A stretch of 64,000 nt of DNA from Prunus persica (lineage: Eukaryota; Streptophyta; Magnoliopsida; Rosales; Rosaceae): contig NC_034012.1 in assembly GCF_000346465.2 (NCBI RefSeq), forward strand, positions 14,343,119-14,407,118. Direction: 5' to 3'. Below the pieces are notes generated by a model. It did not search any database. It was not told where the DNA came from and saw only the letters and a program-made list of their open reading frames with translations. Both the position numbers and the translations under genes were made by a program. This document shows positions 20,978 through 31,861 of this stretch, piece after piece. The first letter of the stretch is position 1. The number at the start of each line of letters is the position of its first letter.

Positions 20978-21268
20978 TTACACATTTCCAACCACATATG
21001 TTCTCGCATCAATAAGCAAATCAACATTGCCAGTCATGTGATTGCTACAACCACTGTCAATGTACCATTCCCCATTTGTTTTTGTCTCAGTGGTTGCCCA
21101 ATTTGCATAGAACAAATTTCCAGTCACCACCATTTGGTTTGCACAATTTGCCTTTTGCACAGATTTTTCTGCAGTGCACTCTCTAGCCAAGTAACCAAAT
21201 CTGCCACAATTGTAGCATTTTGGCTTGTCTTTATACCTGCATTCTCCAAAATGATACTTTGAGCACAC
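20978..21268 (-). pseudogene. Copia-2 zinc knuckle and protease remnant
   Basis: The frame has a CCHC-like knuckle CYNCGRFGYLARECT near residues 18-32 and the protease active-site motif WYIDSGCSNHMTG near residues 67-80. The catalytic Asp is kept. It is cut by the Gypsy LTR fragment. Confidence 0.8.
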
Positions 21269-21500
21269 TTTGCACTAAGGCTTTACAATTTCTTGATTTG
21301 CTAGCTATGATGAACTGAAGTTGTAATTTGATGCAGGATTGTTCTGTTGAGGCTTTCCTTTTGATTCCCATGGTTTCCCCTTAGGATTCCAATTCTTTTG
21401 AGACTTGGATGAACCAGATTGCACTACATTCTTGTTCTAGCCTTTTAGACTCATTGTGAATGAGGCAAAAGCCTTCTCAGTTACATCAGCATTGTGCAAC

Positions 21501-22124
21501 TCAAATCGTTGCTCTTGACTTTTCAGAATGCCAATTACTTCTTGTAATTCCAGTCTCTAGACTCTTAGTGTTCTCAATCACCAAACAGATAAGGAAATAT
21601 ACCTTGCTTAGACTAATCAAGACATTTTGAACAAGCCTCTCATTCGAGAGCATTTCACCATGCGTTTTAATTTGATTAATCAGATCATTGAGTCTAGTAA
21701 GGTAAGCAGACAAAGATTCATTATCATGCATTCTAGTATATTCAAATTCACGTCTAAGATTTTGAAGTTTTACGGATCTAACATGATCTCCACCATGATA
21801 TTCTCTATACAACAGCTCCCAACCTACTTTGGCAGAGTCTGCGTTTGCAATGCGTTGGAAAATTTGATATGAGACTGCATTTTGGATAATACCCAGAGCT
21901 TTTGCATCCTTAATGAGGATTGCAACTGATTTCTCATCGTCTTCTTCTTCTAAGGTTTCCTCAGATGCCTTCTTCTTCTTTGTATTGGAGACTGGAATCC
22001 CCTTTTCTACCAGATTCCATAGCTCATACGATTTGAATATGGTCACCATCTTAATTCTCCAAAACTCATAGTTTTCGCCAGAGAAAATCGTGGTTCTCAC
22101 AGTAGAGCTTCTAGATCCAACCAT
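21501..22124 (-). CDS. Copia-2 Gag (DUF4219/UBN2), N-terminal part
   Basis: A 207-residue frame opens with the DUF4219-like FSGENYEFWRIKM motif and continues as UBN2 (GWELLYREYHGGDHVRSVKL, LQNLRREFEYTRMHDNES, YLTRLNDLINQIKTHGE). It breaks near 21501 before the zinc knuckle at 21268. Confidence 0.8.
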   Translation of the reverse strand: MVGSRSSTVRTTIFSGENYEFWRIKMVTIFKSYELWNLVEKGIPVSNTKKKKASEETLEEEDDEKSVAILIKDAKALGIIQNAVSYQIFQRIANADSAKVGWELLYREYHGGDHVRSVKLQNLRREFEYTRMHDNESLSAYLTRLNDLINQIKTHGEMLSNERLVQNVLISLSKVYFLICLVIENTKSLETGITRSNWHSEKSRATI

Positions 22125-22286
22125 GTCTGATCGAAGATGCTTCTGGAAAATGAGTTGTTTTCAGATTTGGAGAGAAATCGAGCTCAAGCAGCTTCGTGAG
22201 CTTTGAACGAACTTCAGAATATATCCCGATCTTTTCTTCACAGTTCAAACTCCAGCTTCAGATGATTGAACTTGGCTCTGAGGCCA

Positions 22287-22598
22287 TGTTAATGTTTTGA
22301 ACGAAGAAATCGTAGAACGAGAAAAGGAGAAGAAGCAAGAAGAATTGCATAATACTGCTCTACTATACGTGTAGCAGAGAGAATGTTCATTTCATTCAGT
22401 CTCTCTCTCTCTCTCTCTTACAACCTCACGCACTTAAAGTGAGGGAATATTACCGTTAGTCACAGTAGCTGGATCCCTTACATCACAAGGTGATCTCAGC
22501 CATTCATTTAGGCATTCAATGAGATCCTTACACTTGGCTTATAAGACTTAAAGAAACGAAAAACTAAATTAAGTCAGCTTAAGGCTTATAATTCAACA
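22287..22598 (-). repeat. 5' LTR of Copia-2
   Basis: 312 bp, paired with 18751-19065, with a (CT)n run in the middle. Confidence 0.9.
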
Positions 22599-22870
22599 TG
22601 TACATGACCAACCAACAACGACACCAGCAGTGGAGCATTTTCTTCTACAACCTTTTGTTGGGTGAAATCCCTTTTGACCAACATTAAGGGTTTTGGGTGG
22701 CCTATTAATATTGCTTTATCACATTCCTTGAGAACATCTTGCTTTTGTTTGAGATAGCATCTATACTTGTGCAGTATTGAAGTAAAATCCTGTTCTGGTA
22801 TCAGAAGCTCATTTCCAGATTCAGCCAATAGTTGTCTATAAGTACAACTTATAGTAGTCCAAGTAATTTA
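22599..22870 (-). pseudogene. C-JID/PL exon, 5' fragment, unit 1
   Basis: The minus strand encodes RQLLAESGNELLIPEQDF, HKYRCYLKQKQDVLKECDKA, ILIGHPKPLMLVKRD and APLLVSLLVGHVHV, matching 36550-36848. A TAA stop replaces the Ser codon before ITWT found in unit 3. The exon start is cut by the LTR at 22890. Confidence 0.75.
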
Positions 22871-22889
22871 AAGACGTTTAAATAGTTAG

Positions 22890-24480
22890 TGTGTGTGAAT
22901 GGAGAGTGACGAAGGAGAGAAAAACGAAAGAGGAAAGATTGGCAAAAACTGCTTTGCTGGACGTGTAGCAGAGGAATGTTCATATCTCATCAGTCTCACA
23001 GCCTCACGCACTTGGAGTGAGGGAATATAATCATTAGGCACAGTAGCTGGATCCTTTACATCTCAAAGTGATCTCAGCCATTCATCTAGACATCCAACAA
23101 GATCTTTACACTTGGCTTACAAAGTTAAAGAAAACGAAAACTGTTTTAAACTAACTAACAAGCCAGCTTAAGAACTTATAATTCAACACTCCCCTTTAAG
23201 TCTTAAGCTGATTTAACTCCAAGCATACTCCTGAGATAATTGAATCGATCCTTAGCCAATGGTTTGGTGAAGATTTCAGCAAGTTGTTCACTTGTAGGAC
23301 AGTACACCAAATCAAAGGTGCCTTTTTATAATGCATCTTTGATGAAGTGATATTTTCTATCAATATGCTTTGTTTTCTGATGGAACACATGGTTCTTAGT
23401 GATGGCAATTGCAGATGTGTTGTCACACTGTAATGGAGTTGCTTCTATCTGAAGTTCCCCAAAGTCTTCTAGCACAAATCTAAGCCAAATGGATTGTGCA
23501 GCGGCTTCTGATGCGCTTATGTACTATGCCTCTGCAGTAGACAATGCAACACAATTTTGCTTGACTGAAGCCCAAGAGAAAACACCACTACCAAAAGAGA
23601 ATGTATTACCAGATGTGCTCTTACTGTCCTCAATTGATCCACCCCAGTCACTGTCACAGAAGCCAATCAGCATTGCATTTTTCCCTTTCACATATCTAAG
23701 CCATAGTCTAGAGTCCCCTTGATATATTTTAGCACTCGTTTAGCAATTCCATAGTGTTTGCTTATAGGACAGTGCATGAATCTGGGAAGTAGACTAAGGG
23801 CATACATGATATCTGGTCTAGTGGCAGTTAAGTACAAGAGACTACCTACAATACTTCTGTACTGTTCTTTGCTTGTGGCTCCACTTCCATCATATTTAGT
23901 CAATTTCTCAGTTCCTACAAGGGGTGTGGTCATAGTCTTGCATTCATTTAATCTAAACTAGTTCAGTAGAGAGCTTGCATATTTCTTTTGGTGAATGAAT
24001 ATGCTAGAGCTTGTTTGAACCACTCCCATACCAAGAAAATGATGTAGAAGACGCAAATCTATCATCTCATATTTCATCATCATGTCTTCCTTGAATTCAT
24101 CCAGCAGTTCCTTGCTACTTCCTATATACACAATGTCATCTACATAAATAGAAACAATTAGGATGTCTTTGTCTCCCCTTGTCTTGGTATACAAGGTAGC
24201 TTGTGCAAGCTCATTTTGTCTTGAGCTGCCTCTGCATATTTCTTTGGTTCAATGATCCACATATTGCATTATGCAAGCTCATCATCTAGCCTTCTCTATT
24301 TCAATGGTGAGTGATCATAAGCTTGAGTATTCCTCTCTTCACTGCTTATATCGCTTCACCTGTGTTGTGATGAAGTGTGAGATAACAATGGACTCCTTTC
24401 TTGTTGAAATTGAGTCTGAGGGGATAGAGTAGTACTCTCATCTTCATTTTCCACACCAAGAAACCATATTCTTGAAGAAA
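22890..24480 (-). mobile_element. Copia retrotransposon, 3' part (Copia-3p), related to Copia-2
   Basis: A single LTR at 22890-23188 ends TTATAATTCAACA and is followed by the same CTCCCCTTTAAGTCTT purine-tract complement as Copia-2. Inward come RNase H, RT and, after an internal deletion, a linker-like region (about 24250-24480). No second LTR was found. Confidence 0.75.
23196..24194 (-). pseudogene. RT and RNase H remnant of partial Copia
   Basis: 24194-23958 carries the RT core with IVSIYVDDIVYIGSS and HHFLGMGV. 23933-23688 has RPDIMYALSLLPRFMHCP and KHYGIAKRVLKYIKGTLDYGL. The complementary-strand stretch 23470-23620 reads as RNase H in another frame, and 23426-23196 covers the shifted C-terminus. 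Several frame breaks and a stop. Confidence 0.85.
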
Positions 24481-25069
24481 CCAATCAAGAATCTGATTTT
24501 GATATAAACATATGAAGATGATGAAATGCTAGATGCAGATTTTGAAGAACAGAAGTAGATTTTAAAAGCAATACGGAAATCTCAATTAAAAAATCATGGC
24601 CTCACCAAGTAGAAAATGCATTGTAAAAGTTTTTTCTCAAAAAATTCTTAATGGGTGAAGTCGATTTCAAAAATAGAAGCAGATTTCAAGAGCTATTGAA
24701 AATCTCATTTTAAAAACCATGAACACTCTCACAGAGAAAATGGCAGAGCTAAAAGATGCATCTCAACAATCCAGAAATTAAAGAGTTGGATGCTCTCTAT
24801 CATTAGCCACCCTTTTGATAAATTAGGCATCACAAAATAAAGACACCTGTGAGCTAATGATAAGAGCTAGAATTGGACAAAAATGGTTAAGATAGAAAAC
24901 CTACAGCTGGCAACAGAGGCAAGCTCACGTGAAAAATAAATGATGTGGCAATAACACGTGACAAACAATGATGACTACTCATGCAAAAGAGAACACTACA
25001 ATGCATGCAATGCAATCAAAGATGAATTACCTTCAATGAGCTTTGAGAGCTTGAATCCATTATGAAGCT
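24481..25069. other. AT-rich spacer, no gene recognised
   Basis: Two similar segments (about 24520-24600 and 24655-24730, with AGATTT..AAGAGC..GAAATCTCA) suggest an old internal duplication. Nothing else was identified. Confidence 0.4.
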
Positions 25070-26470
25070 GATCTCAGCCATCCTAGATTATCTTAGCGCT
25101 ATCCTAGATTAGTCTAGCTTCTTGAGCTTGATTAAGTGTATAAAAAATTAAAATCAAATTTCATGTTTGTCAAGGAAAACTAAAAATTTAGTTAACCAAA
25201 AAACCTAACAACCCACGACCATACCCCAGACCACACGCAATGAAGTGACTTTATGCTACAACTTAGGAACACATACACATAGCATAAAAACGACGCGTTA
25301 AGACTCGGTCATGGTTTTGCTAAATAACGAAAATTAACCTGTGTAAAGAGCACAAGTTTTATATTATTTTCTTTGCCAAATAAACAAGTGATGTTGTAGT
25401 ATATTCTTTTTTAAAACACACAAAGATAAAGTGAATCAATCTTAAATAAATATAAGATTAAAATAAACCGTGTTAGCATATATATATATATATATATAAT
25501 TGTTTTCTTATTCGAATATCCAGACGTTATTATTGTGCGGATGCCATTGTAAACATGGAGGAAAACTGAGAGGGATAGTAAAAAATAGATGTTGTTCATA
25601 TGATAATAACCTCTACAAGTCCGAATGGTATAAAATCTATATATATTGTATATGTCTATATATATGGAACTTTTTGAGAACAAGAGTTCATTCATAAAAC
25701 CGAAAGGCATACAAAGACATTTGAAACTTATTTACTCAAGATATCTGTGTATACTTGATTTTCTTCTCTGTTCGTTAAAAGATTTATAAAAGGAGACAAA
25801 CCATCAACGTTTGTGGAAAAAAAAATTGAAGGACAAAAAGAAAATGAACGTTTGTCCACGAGTAAGCTAACTATGAATGGGTATGCAAAGACTTCAAAGT
25901 AAGTCTTTTGTAGACCCAAAAAATTGGAAAAGCAGAAAAGAAGAAATCAACGTCCGGACATGTGTGGGCCAACATGACTTTTCATACGAAGACTTGAAAG
26001 TCTTTGGAGCCACATCTCTTGCCTTGTGCTTTATTTGAAGCCATATTGGAAGGAAATTGATGGACGTAGACAGAAGCAGCAACCAGCGCATTGCTTCCCC
26101 AGAGTTCTTTTGGCTTTTGTATGAAAATATCCAAGAGAATAGTACTTCCCTTCCAATTAATTTTAAACAAAATAAATATGAAATTTTGAACTTGTGATTT
26201 ATTTGTATATTTTTGAGTGTTGCTAAAATATGAAAACTATGAGAGAATATTTGTTTGTGGGAATTTTCTGTGTAGTGGGAATTTTCTGTGTATTCTTCTC
26301 TTTGTAGGAGGTCATATTTATAATACAACGAAACTTGAATAGGCAAGCAAATAATAAATTCATAAATCTATTTACAATAGGAAATCAAGAATTAAAGTAA
26401 ATCAATTACAATTATAATAGGAATTCTTGGTGTGTAAGGAAAGTAAGTCAATATCCACAAGTCACGCCAA
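25070..26470. repeat. upstream block of unit 2, duplicated upstream of unit 3
   Basis: This block aligns with about 30500-31630: CTATCCTAGATTAGTCTAGC, the GTTCATTCATAAAACC stretch, and the (TA)n at about 25479-25497. Minus-strand frames 26170-25982 and 31667-31398 share WGSNALVAASVYVHQFPS. I do not recognise that peptide, and later frames contain stops, so no gene is called. Confidence 0.75.
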
Positions 26471-26520
26471 CATTTTTTTTGTCAAATTAAGTCCACAAAA
26501 TGTGAACAACTAGGTTTCAA

Positions 26521-26702
26521 GTGTTCCTCTCCTTTAGGCGTACGTCTTCAGTTCAACGATGTCCCCAAAAATTCTTCTTTCTCCTTCTCTTCCCCCACCA
26601 CCCCACTCTATCCTCAAGGGTCTATAAATTGGTTGAGGCCAAGCCGCATTAAGTTCACACAACAATCTTGTCTTCCACCTTAATTGTGTTGTTAAGAAAA
26701 AC
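26521..26702 (+). promoter_or_regulatory. core promoter and 5' leader of peptide gene 2
   Basis: A CT-rich patch, TCTATAAATT (TATA at 26623) and an 80-bp interval to the ATG. The sequence is nearly identical to the promoter of gene 3. It is the uninserted form of the promoter that is split twice in gene 1. Confidence 0.7.
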
Positions 26703-27089
26703 ATGGCATCATCCTCCAAGACTTTTCTTCTTCTTGGCTTTATGTTTGCTCTTGTGATCCTCATCTCCTCTGAGGTCTCAGCTCGTGAGCTAGTGGAAAT
26801 TACGAAGCCAGCAACCTATATTGGTGAGTTTCTAATTTGTTTTTTAAACTCAGATGTATGTTTATATTTTTTATTTCACCGATCTGTGAAAATATATTTA
26901 TGTGTGGGTATATGTGGATGTTCATATTTATGACCTCTACTCATGTTACTCAACTCATTATTTTCTTCGTGTGTGTTGTATTATGTATTATCCTTACAAA
27001 TAATACAAACTAAAAAATTTCGGCAAACATTAAAATGACCTTAAAGATAAACTATGTCACATAACCCTATGCTTGTCAACTGATATAAT

Positions 27090-27135
<46 letters not shown>

Positions 27136-27285
27136 GACGACTTACATATATAGATTACTCTTATTTCAGGGGTTGGAGCCTTAACACCCGGGCCAGCCTT
27201 CGCTTGCGGTCGTAAGGCGTATGCTAAATGCATACCTAAACCGAGAGGGTATGGCCCCCCAGCCCCTGGCCCCGGGAGAGTATAG
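26703..27285 (+). CDS. small secreted peptide gene 2 (two exons, 78 residues)
   Basis: The exons are 26703-26823 and 27170-27285, with the intron GTGAGTTTCT...TTATTTCAG in phase 1. The signal peptide is residues 1-28 (MASSSKTFLLLGFMFALVIL, ISSEVSAR), followed by ELVEITKPATYI. Exon 2 gives GVGALTPGPAFACGRKAYAK, CIPKPRGYGPPAPGPGRV, with only two cysteines. Beyond the stop (27283-27285) the +1 frame still encodes a tail homologous to gene 3 (EYRHGQGHHEKPGPGVAETE). A frameshift inside the Gly/Pro-rich run has therefore replaced the ancestral C-terminus by a short Pro-rich end. Gene 1 shares this shift. The leader is GRP-like; role and receptor are unknown. Extracellular location is inferred from the signal peptide. 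Confidence 0.65.
27091..27132. repeat. (TA)n microsatellite in intron of peptide gene 2
   Basis: About 21 TA units lie in the intron, upstream of the acceptor. Gene 1 lacks the expansion. Confidence 0.9.
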
Positions 27286-27952
27286 GCACGGCCAAGGGCA
27301 CCATGAAAAACCAGGACCTGGTGTTGCTGAGACTGAAATTAGGAATTAAATAGTTACCCCTTTTCAGTGGATATTGGTTGAGTTGTTATGTGGTAATATA
27401 GTAAGTGTTTTATCAATTATAAAGGTTAATGTACTGTGTTGGTTGAGTTGTTAATAAAACTCTCAATCATAATTAATTAGGATTTTAAGGTTGATCTTTG
27501 TACTAGTACTCATATCACAATATGTGTCTAAGTATGTGGCTTTCTATCTTTATATATGTTTGAAATCTATCCTAGTAATTTCAATCTTTATATATATGTC
27601 TAACGCTCACTACTAGAAAATCACCTACTCGACACTGATATAGAGAGAAATTCAAATAAGTGACTTTAAATTTTTGTGTGGATTACTAATAATACCACCA
27701 TGCCTATTAAAGTAATAAGGCACATGGACATGAGTGTCTAATGCAATTAAAGTGAATTTCAGACTTTTACTTAATATTTAGACCTCTTTATCAGTCCCAA
27801 ATGATGTTGAAAGAAGCTGTCAGTGGCTCCTGTTTTATTCAACAATGTCCTCTTTTTGAAACTCATTCAAAAATATTCTCTATAAAACCTCCCTATTGGC
27901 CCAATATCATTTTATCACTTTTTTTGGTCATGTGAAATTGGTCTCTGCAACT

Positions 27953-27953
<1 letters not shown>

Positions 27954-28035
<82 letters not shown>
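27954..28035. repeat. (CT)41 microsatellite
   Basis: About 41 CT units. The corresponding run in unit 1 (8700-8720) is about 10 units. Confidence 0.95.
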
Positions 28036-28036
<1 letters not shown>

Positions 28037-28386
28037 AATTATTATTTCTTCTTCTTCTTCTATGATCTGCTATCTCTGAGATGGCACCCCCAATTGCTTT
28101 CTTCTTTGCTTCTTCTTCTTCTCTTCTATGATATGCTCTATCTGAGATGAAATCCCAATTTTGCATATCCTCTCTCTCTCTCTCTCTCTCTCTCATTGAT
28201 TCCCAGCCCTAATTCCCAATTATCCATGTTCTTCTTTTCCTAGGTCCAAAGACCCATCTTTCTCATCCACATCATTAGCCACCGCAAGCACCACCAACGA
28301 GTTTGCAAACCCAATTTGTAATATTTGTTCTTGAAATGGGTGGATTGCGCATTGACTTTAAATTTTTGTTTGAAACATAAGCATTC

Positions 28387-28774
28387 NNNNNNNNNNNNNN
28401 NNNNNNNNNNNNNNNNNNNNNNNNNNNNNNNNNNNNNNNNNNNNNNNNNNNNNNNNNNNNNNNNNNNNNNNNNNNNNNNNNNNNNNNNNNNNNNNNNNNN
28501 NNNNNNNNNNNNNNNNNNNNNNNNNNNNNNNNNNNNNNNNNNNNNNNNNNNNNNNNNNNNNNNNNNNNNNNNNNNNNNNNNNNNNNNNNNNNNNNNNNNN
28601 NNNNNNNNNNNNNNNNNNNNNNNNNNNNNNNNNNNNNNNNNNNNNNNNNNNNNNNNNNNNNNNNNNNNNNNNNNNNNNNNNNNNNNNNNNNNNNNNNNNN
28701 NNNNNNNNNNNNNNNNNNNNNNNNNNNNNNNNNNNNNNNNNNNNNNNNNNNNNNNNNNNNNNNNNNNNNNNNNN
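28387..28774. other. assembly gap (388 N)
   Basis: A run of N within the unit 2 CACTA copy. By comparison with unit 1, the sequence expected here corresponds to about 9126-9350. Frames that read across it are meaningless. Confidence 1.
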
Positions 28775-28895
28775 CATGTTTATTGCATGTATATTATATA
28801 ATACATGTTTATTGCGTGTTTATTGCATGTGTATTGCTTGTTTATTGATGTGTATTGCCTGTTTATTGTATGCATATCGCATGTTTAATGCAGAC
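28775..28895 (+). repeat. TTGCATGTTTAT minisatellite, unit 2 copy
   Basis: Imperfect 12-bp units directly right of the gap; the counterpart of 9331-9466. The array may explain the failed assembly. Confidence 0.85.
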
Positions 28896-30479
28896 CTCAC
28901 CAAAAAACCCAAAAATAATCAGCTGCGAGTTGGAAGAGATAACTAAGAGAAGAGGAGCTGAGAGTCAAACCTCACCGAAAAACCCAAAATTTGTTACACA
29001 ATCCCAAGACAAACTGCGAAAAATTTGTTGCACAATCCCAAAATTTTATAAACAAGCTTCAAGCATAATATTCCTCAGAAAGTTCTTGTATAATCCCACT
29101 GAAATAACATTCTCTACACAAGTTGAAAATATTAATTGTAAACCCAGAGAGTAAAATTTTAAATTAAACCCACAATTATGTTTCATCAAATTTCTGTACT
29201 ACCTCACTCAAATTTGACTTGAAGGGACTTGAACTCACATCAAGCACCAAAAATCCAAACCCATATATGAAATTGAAACAAGGAGAAGAAAACCCAAATG
29301 TGAAGGAGAAAAGCCTATCTGGCTACCTGAGACGCCGTGCATGGAGGTCAAAAGAGGTGACAGAGAGTGAGAGATGGAGGTGGAAAGGGTGAGGTCATTG
29401 TTGCAGATGTGGGTGCGAGTGAAAGAGAGAAGAGAGGAGAGAAGGGCTGAGAGAGTGAGACTGAGAAATTGTGAAAGAGGATTTGGGAGAGCTTAGAACG
29501 ACTAAATAAAAGTGAAAGAGGGGCAGAAGGAAGAAGAGGAAGAGAAAGAGACTAGAGAGATGAGAGTATTTCAGAGAGCAATAACTCAAAAGAAAAAAAA
29601 ACTAAGTGAAGGATGGGCGATAGGCTGTCAATAGGGAGTTTTTATAAAGGGCATTTGTGATTGAGTTTCAAAATAAGGATAGTAGTGAATAAATTAGGTG
29701 AACCAAGATTAAAGCAGCCAATTTCCCTACAAATAACCCAATTCAGCTTGGCTTCCCTGGACTCGGAGCTTCTTCTGGCTTAAATTAGTTGCTGACTTTT
29801 AGGGTAGTCCCAATCCCAAAGGGCTTTGATGACAGAAGTACTTGGCAACATAGGTCCCAAAATAAGGGCCATATTTTCCCGCTGGTTCCTATTACCTTGA
29901 CTATGAAATTTGAAACCAGGCGGGAGAATATAAACACACACATATTTGAAAAGTAGAGCAGCCTATAAAGTGGAATTATTTAATCATACATGCATTGTAT
30001 TCCAAATTAGGTTGCTTCTGCTTTCAAGAGATGCAATGGGCTTCCCAGCTTCCTCCCTCTATGGTGCTTCTACTTTCAAGAGATGGTCTTCTAGGCCCCC
30101 TTGGTGATCTTTTTTCATGTTAATATCTTCTGTATATTTCTGCAAGCTTTTTGTTGGCCTCATGGATTTGTTTCTACTATGTCTTTGCTTGCCTGGGTTC
30201 TTTGGGTTTCCTTATTAGAGTTCTAGCTAGGGTCGTTTACCTGAGTGCATTTATCCACGTTGTACTCTTGTGTATCCATCTCCTATTGCTGGAGGACTCA
30301 TGTAAAGTAATGAGCATTATGTATCTGAGGTTTACCAAATTTCTATCTCTCTGCATTTGGCCTTTTATGGATTTAATTTTGGAAACAAGATAATTAAGGA
30401 GAAGAAACAAGAACAATTGGGATGTAACTACCTTGAGAAGGTACAATTTAACTAACGACAAGCTGATGCACCAACAAAA

Positions 30480-30500
30480 AATTACAATCAAATTAGTCTA
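30480..30500. other. duplication junction between units 2 and 3
   Basis: Left of about 30480 the sequence follows 10855 of unit 1. Right of it the sequence follows about 25085. The end of the CACTA copy and all PL exons expected in unit 2 are missing across the joint. Confidence 0.7.
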
Positions 30501-31679
30501 GCTTAGCGCTATCCTAGATTAGTCTAGCTTCTTAAGCTTGATTAAGTGCATAAAAAATTACAATCAAATTTACATGTTTGTCAAGAAAAACTAAAAATTT
30601 AGTTAACCAGAACCTAACAACCCACGACCACACCCAAGACCACATGCAATGAAGCGACTTCATGCTACAACTTAGGAAAACATACACATAGCATAAAAAT
30701 GAAGCGTTAAGGCCTGGTCATGGTTTTACTAAATAACGAAAATTCACCTGCGAAAAGAGCAGGAGTTTTAAATTATTTTCTTTGCCAAATAAATAAGTGA
30801 TATAATAGTCTTTTTTAAAACACTCAAAGATATGAGTAATCTATATTGTGGCCAGAGCCAAGAATTATATGAAAGTGAATCAATCTTGAATAAATATAAG
30901 ATTAAAAAATAATTTTGTTAGCTTATATATCTAGACATTATTACTATGCGAACGCCATTGTAAACATGGAGGAAAGCTAGGAGAGGTAGTAAAAAATATA
31001 TGTCGTCTATATGGTGATAACGTGTGAACCTTCGCATAGAAGAAAATCTGTATATATTGTATATGTCTATATATATTTGTATATGAAAGTTTTTGAGAAC
31101 AAGAGTTCATTCATAAAACCAAAAGGCATACAAAGACATTTGAAACTTATTTACTCAAGATATCTGTGTAGACTTGATTTTCTTCTCTGTTCGTTAAACG
31201 ATTTACAAAAGGAGACAAACCATCAACGTTTGTGGAAAAAGAATGAAGGACAAAAAAGAAATGAACGTTCGTCCACGAGTAAGCGAAATATGAAGGGGCA
31301 TGCAAAGACTTCAAAGTAAATCTTTTGTAGACCCAAAAAATTGGAAAAGCAAAAAAGAAGACATCAACGTCCGGACATGTGTGGACAACCTGACTTTTCA
31401 TACGAAGACTTGAAAGTCTTTGGAGTCACATATCTTGCCTTGTGCGTTACTTGAAGCCATACTGGAAGGAAATTGATGGACGTAGACAGAAGCAGCAACC
31501 AGCGCATTGCTTCCCCAGAGTTCTCTTGGCTTTTGTAGGAAAATATCAAGAGAATAGTACTTCCCTTCAATTAATTTTAAACAAAATAAATATGAAATTT
31601 TGAACTGGTGATTTATTTGTATATTTGAGTGTTTTTTTGTCAAATTAAGTCCACAAAATGTGATCAACTAGGTTTCAAG

Positions 31680-31861
31680 TATTACTCTCCTTTAGGCGTA
31701 TACGTCTTCAGTTCAACGATGTCCACAGAAATTCTTATCTCTCCCTCTGTTCCCCCACCACCCCACTCTATCCTCAAGGGTCTATAAATTGGTTGAGGCC
31801 AAGCCACATTAAGTTCACACAACAATCTTGTCTTCACCTTAATTGTGTTGTTAAGAAAAAC
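31680..31861 (+). promoter_or_regulatory. core promoter and 5' leader of peptide gene 3
   Basis: CT-rich patch, TCTATAAATT at 31781-31790, and an ATG 80 bp further on. Organisation identical to gene 2, without transposon insertions. Confidence 0.7.

Larger units (their letters stand above)
18751..22598 (-). mobile_element. Copia LTR retrotransposon (Copia-2), 3.85 kb, internally deleted, TSD TGTAC
   Basis: LTRs at 18751-19065 and 22287-22598 read TGTTGAATTATAAGCC...CATTAACA on the minus strand. The primer site TGGCCTCAGAGCCAAGTT adjoins the 5' LTR. Target duplication: TGCAC (18746-18750) against TGTAC (22599-22603), and unit 3 has the undivided site ACATGTACATGACC. Gag and protease remain; integrase, RT and RNase H are gone. 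Related Gypsy-type LTR sequence (about 19290-20905) occupies that position. Confidence 0.92.
27608..30490. mobile_element. CACTA transposon, left part, unit 2 copy
   Basis: It starts CACTACTAGAAAATCACC like the element at 8355 and stays collinear with it up to about 30480. There unit 2 ends at a junction with the unit 3 upstream block, so the right CACTA end is missing. It includes a long (CT)n at 27954-28035 and the assembly gap. Confidence 0.75.

Noticed and set aside
27896..28196. Leu/Ser and Arg/Glu repeat proteins
   Set aside because: Translations of a (CT)n microsatellite.
28325..28801. A 158-codon frame crossing 28387-28774
   Set aside because: It reads through N bases of an assembly gap.
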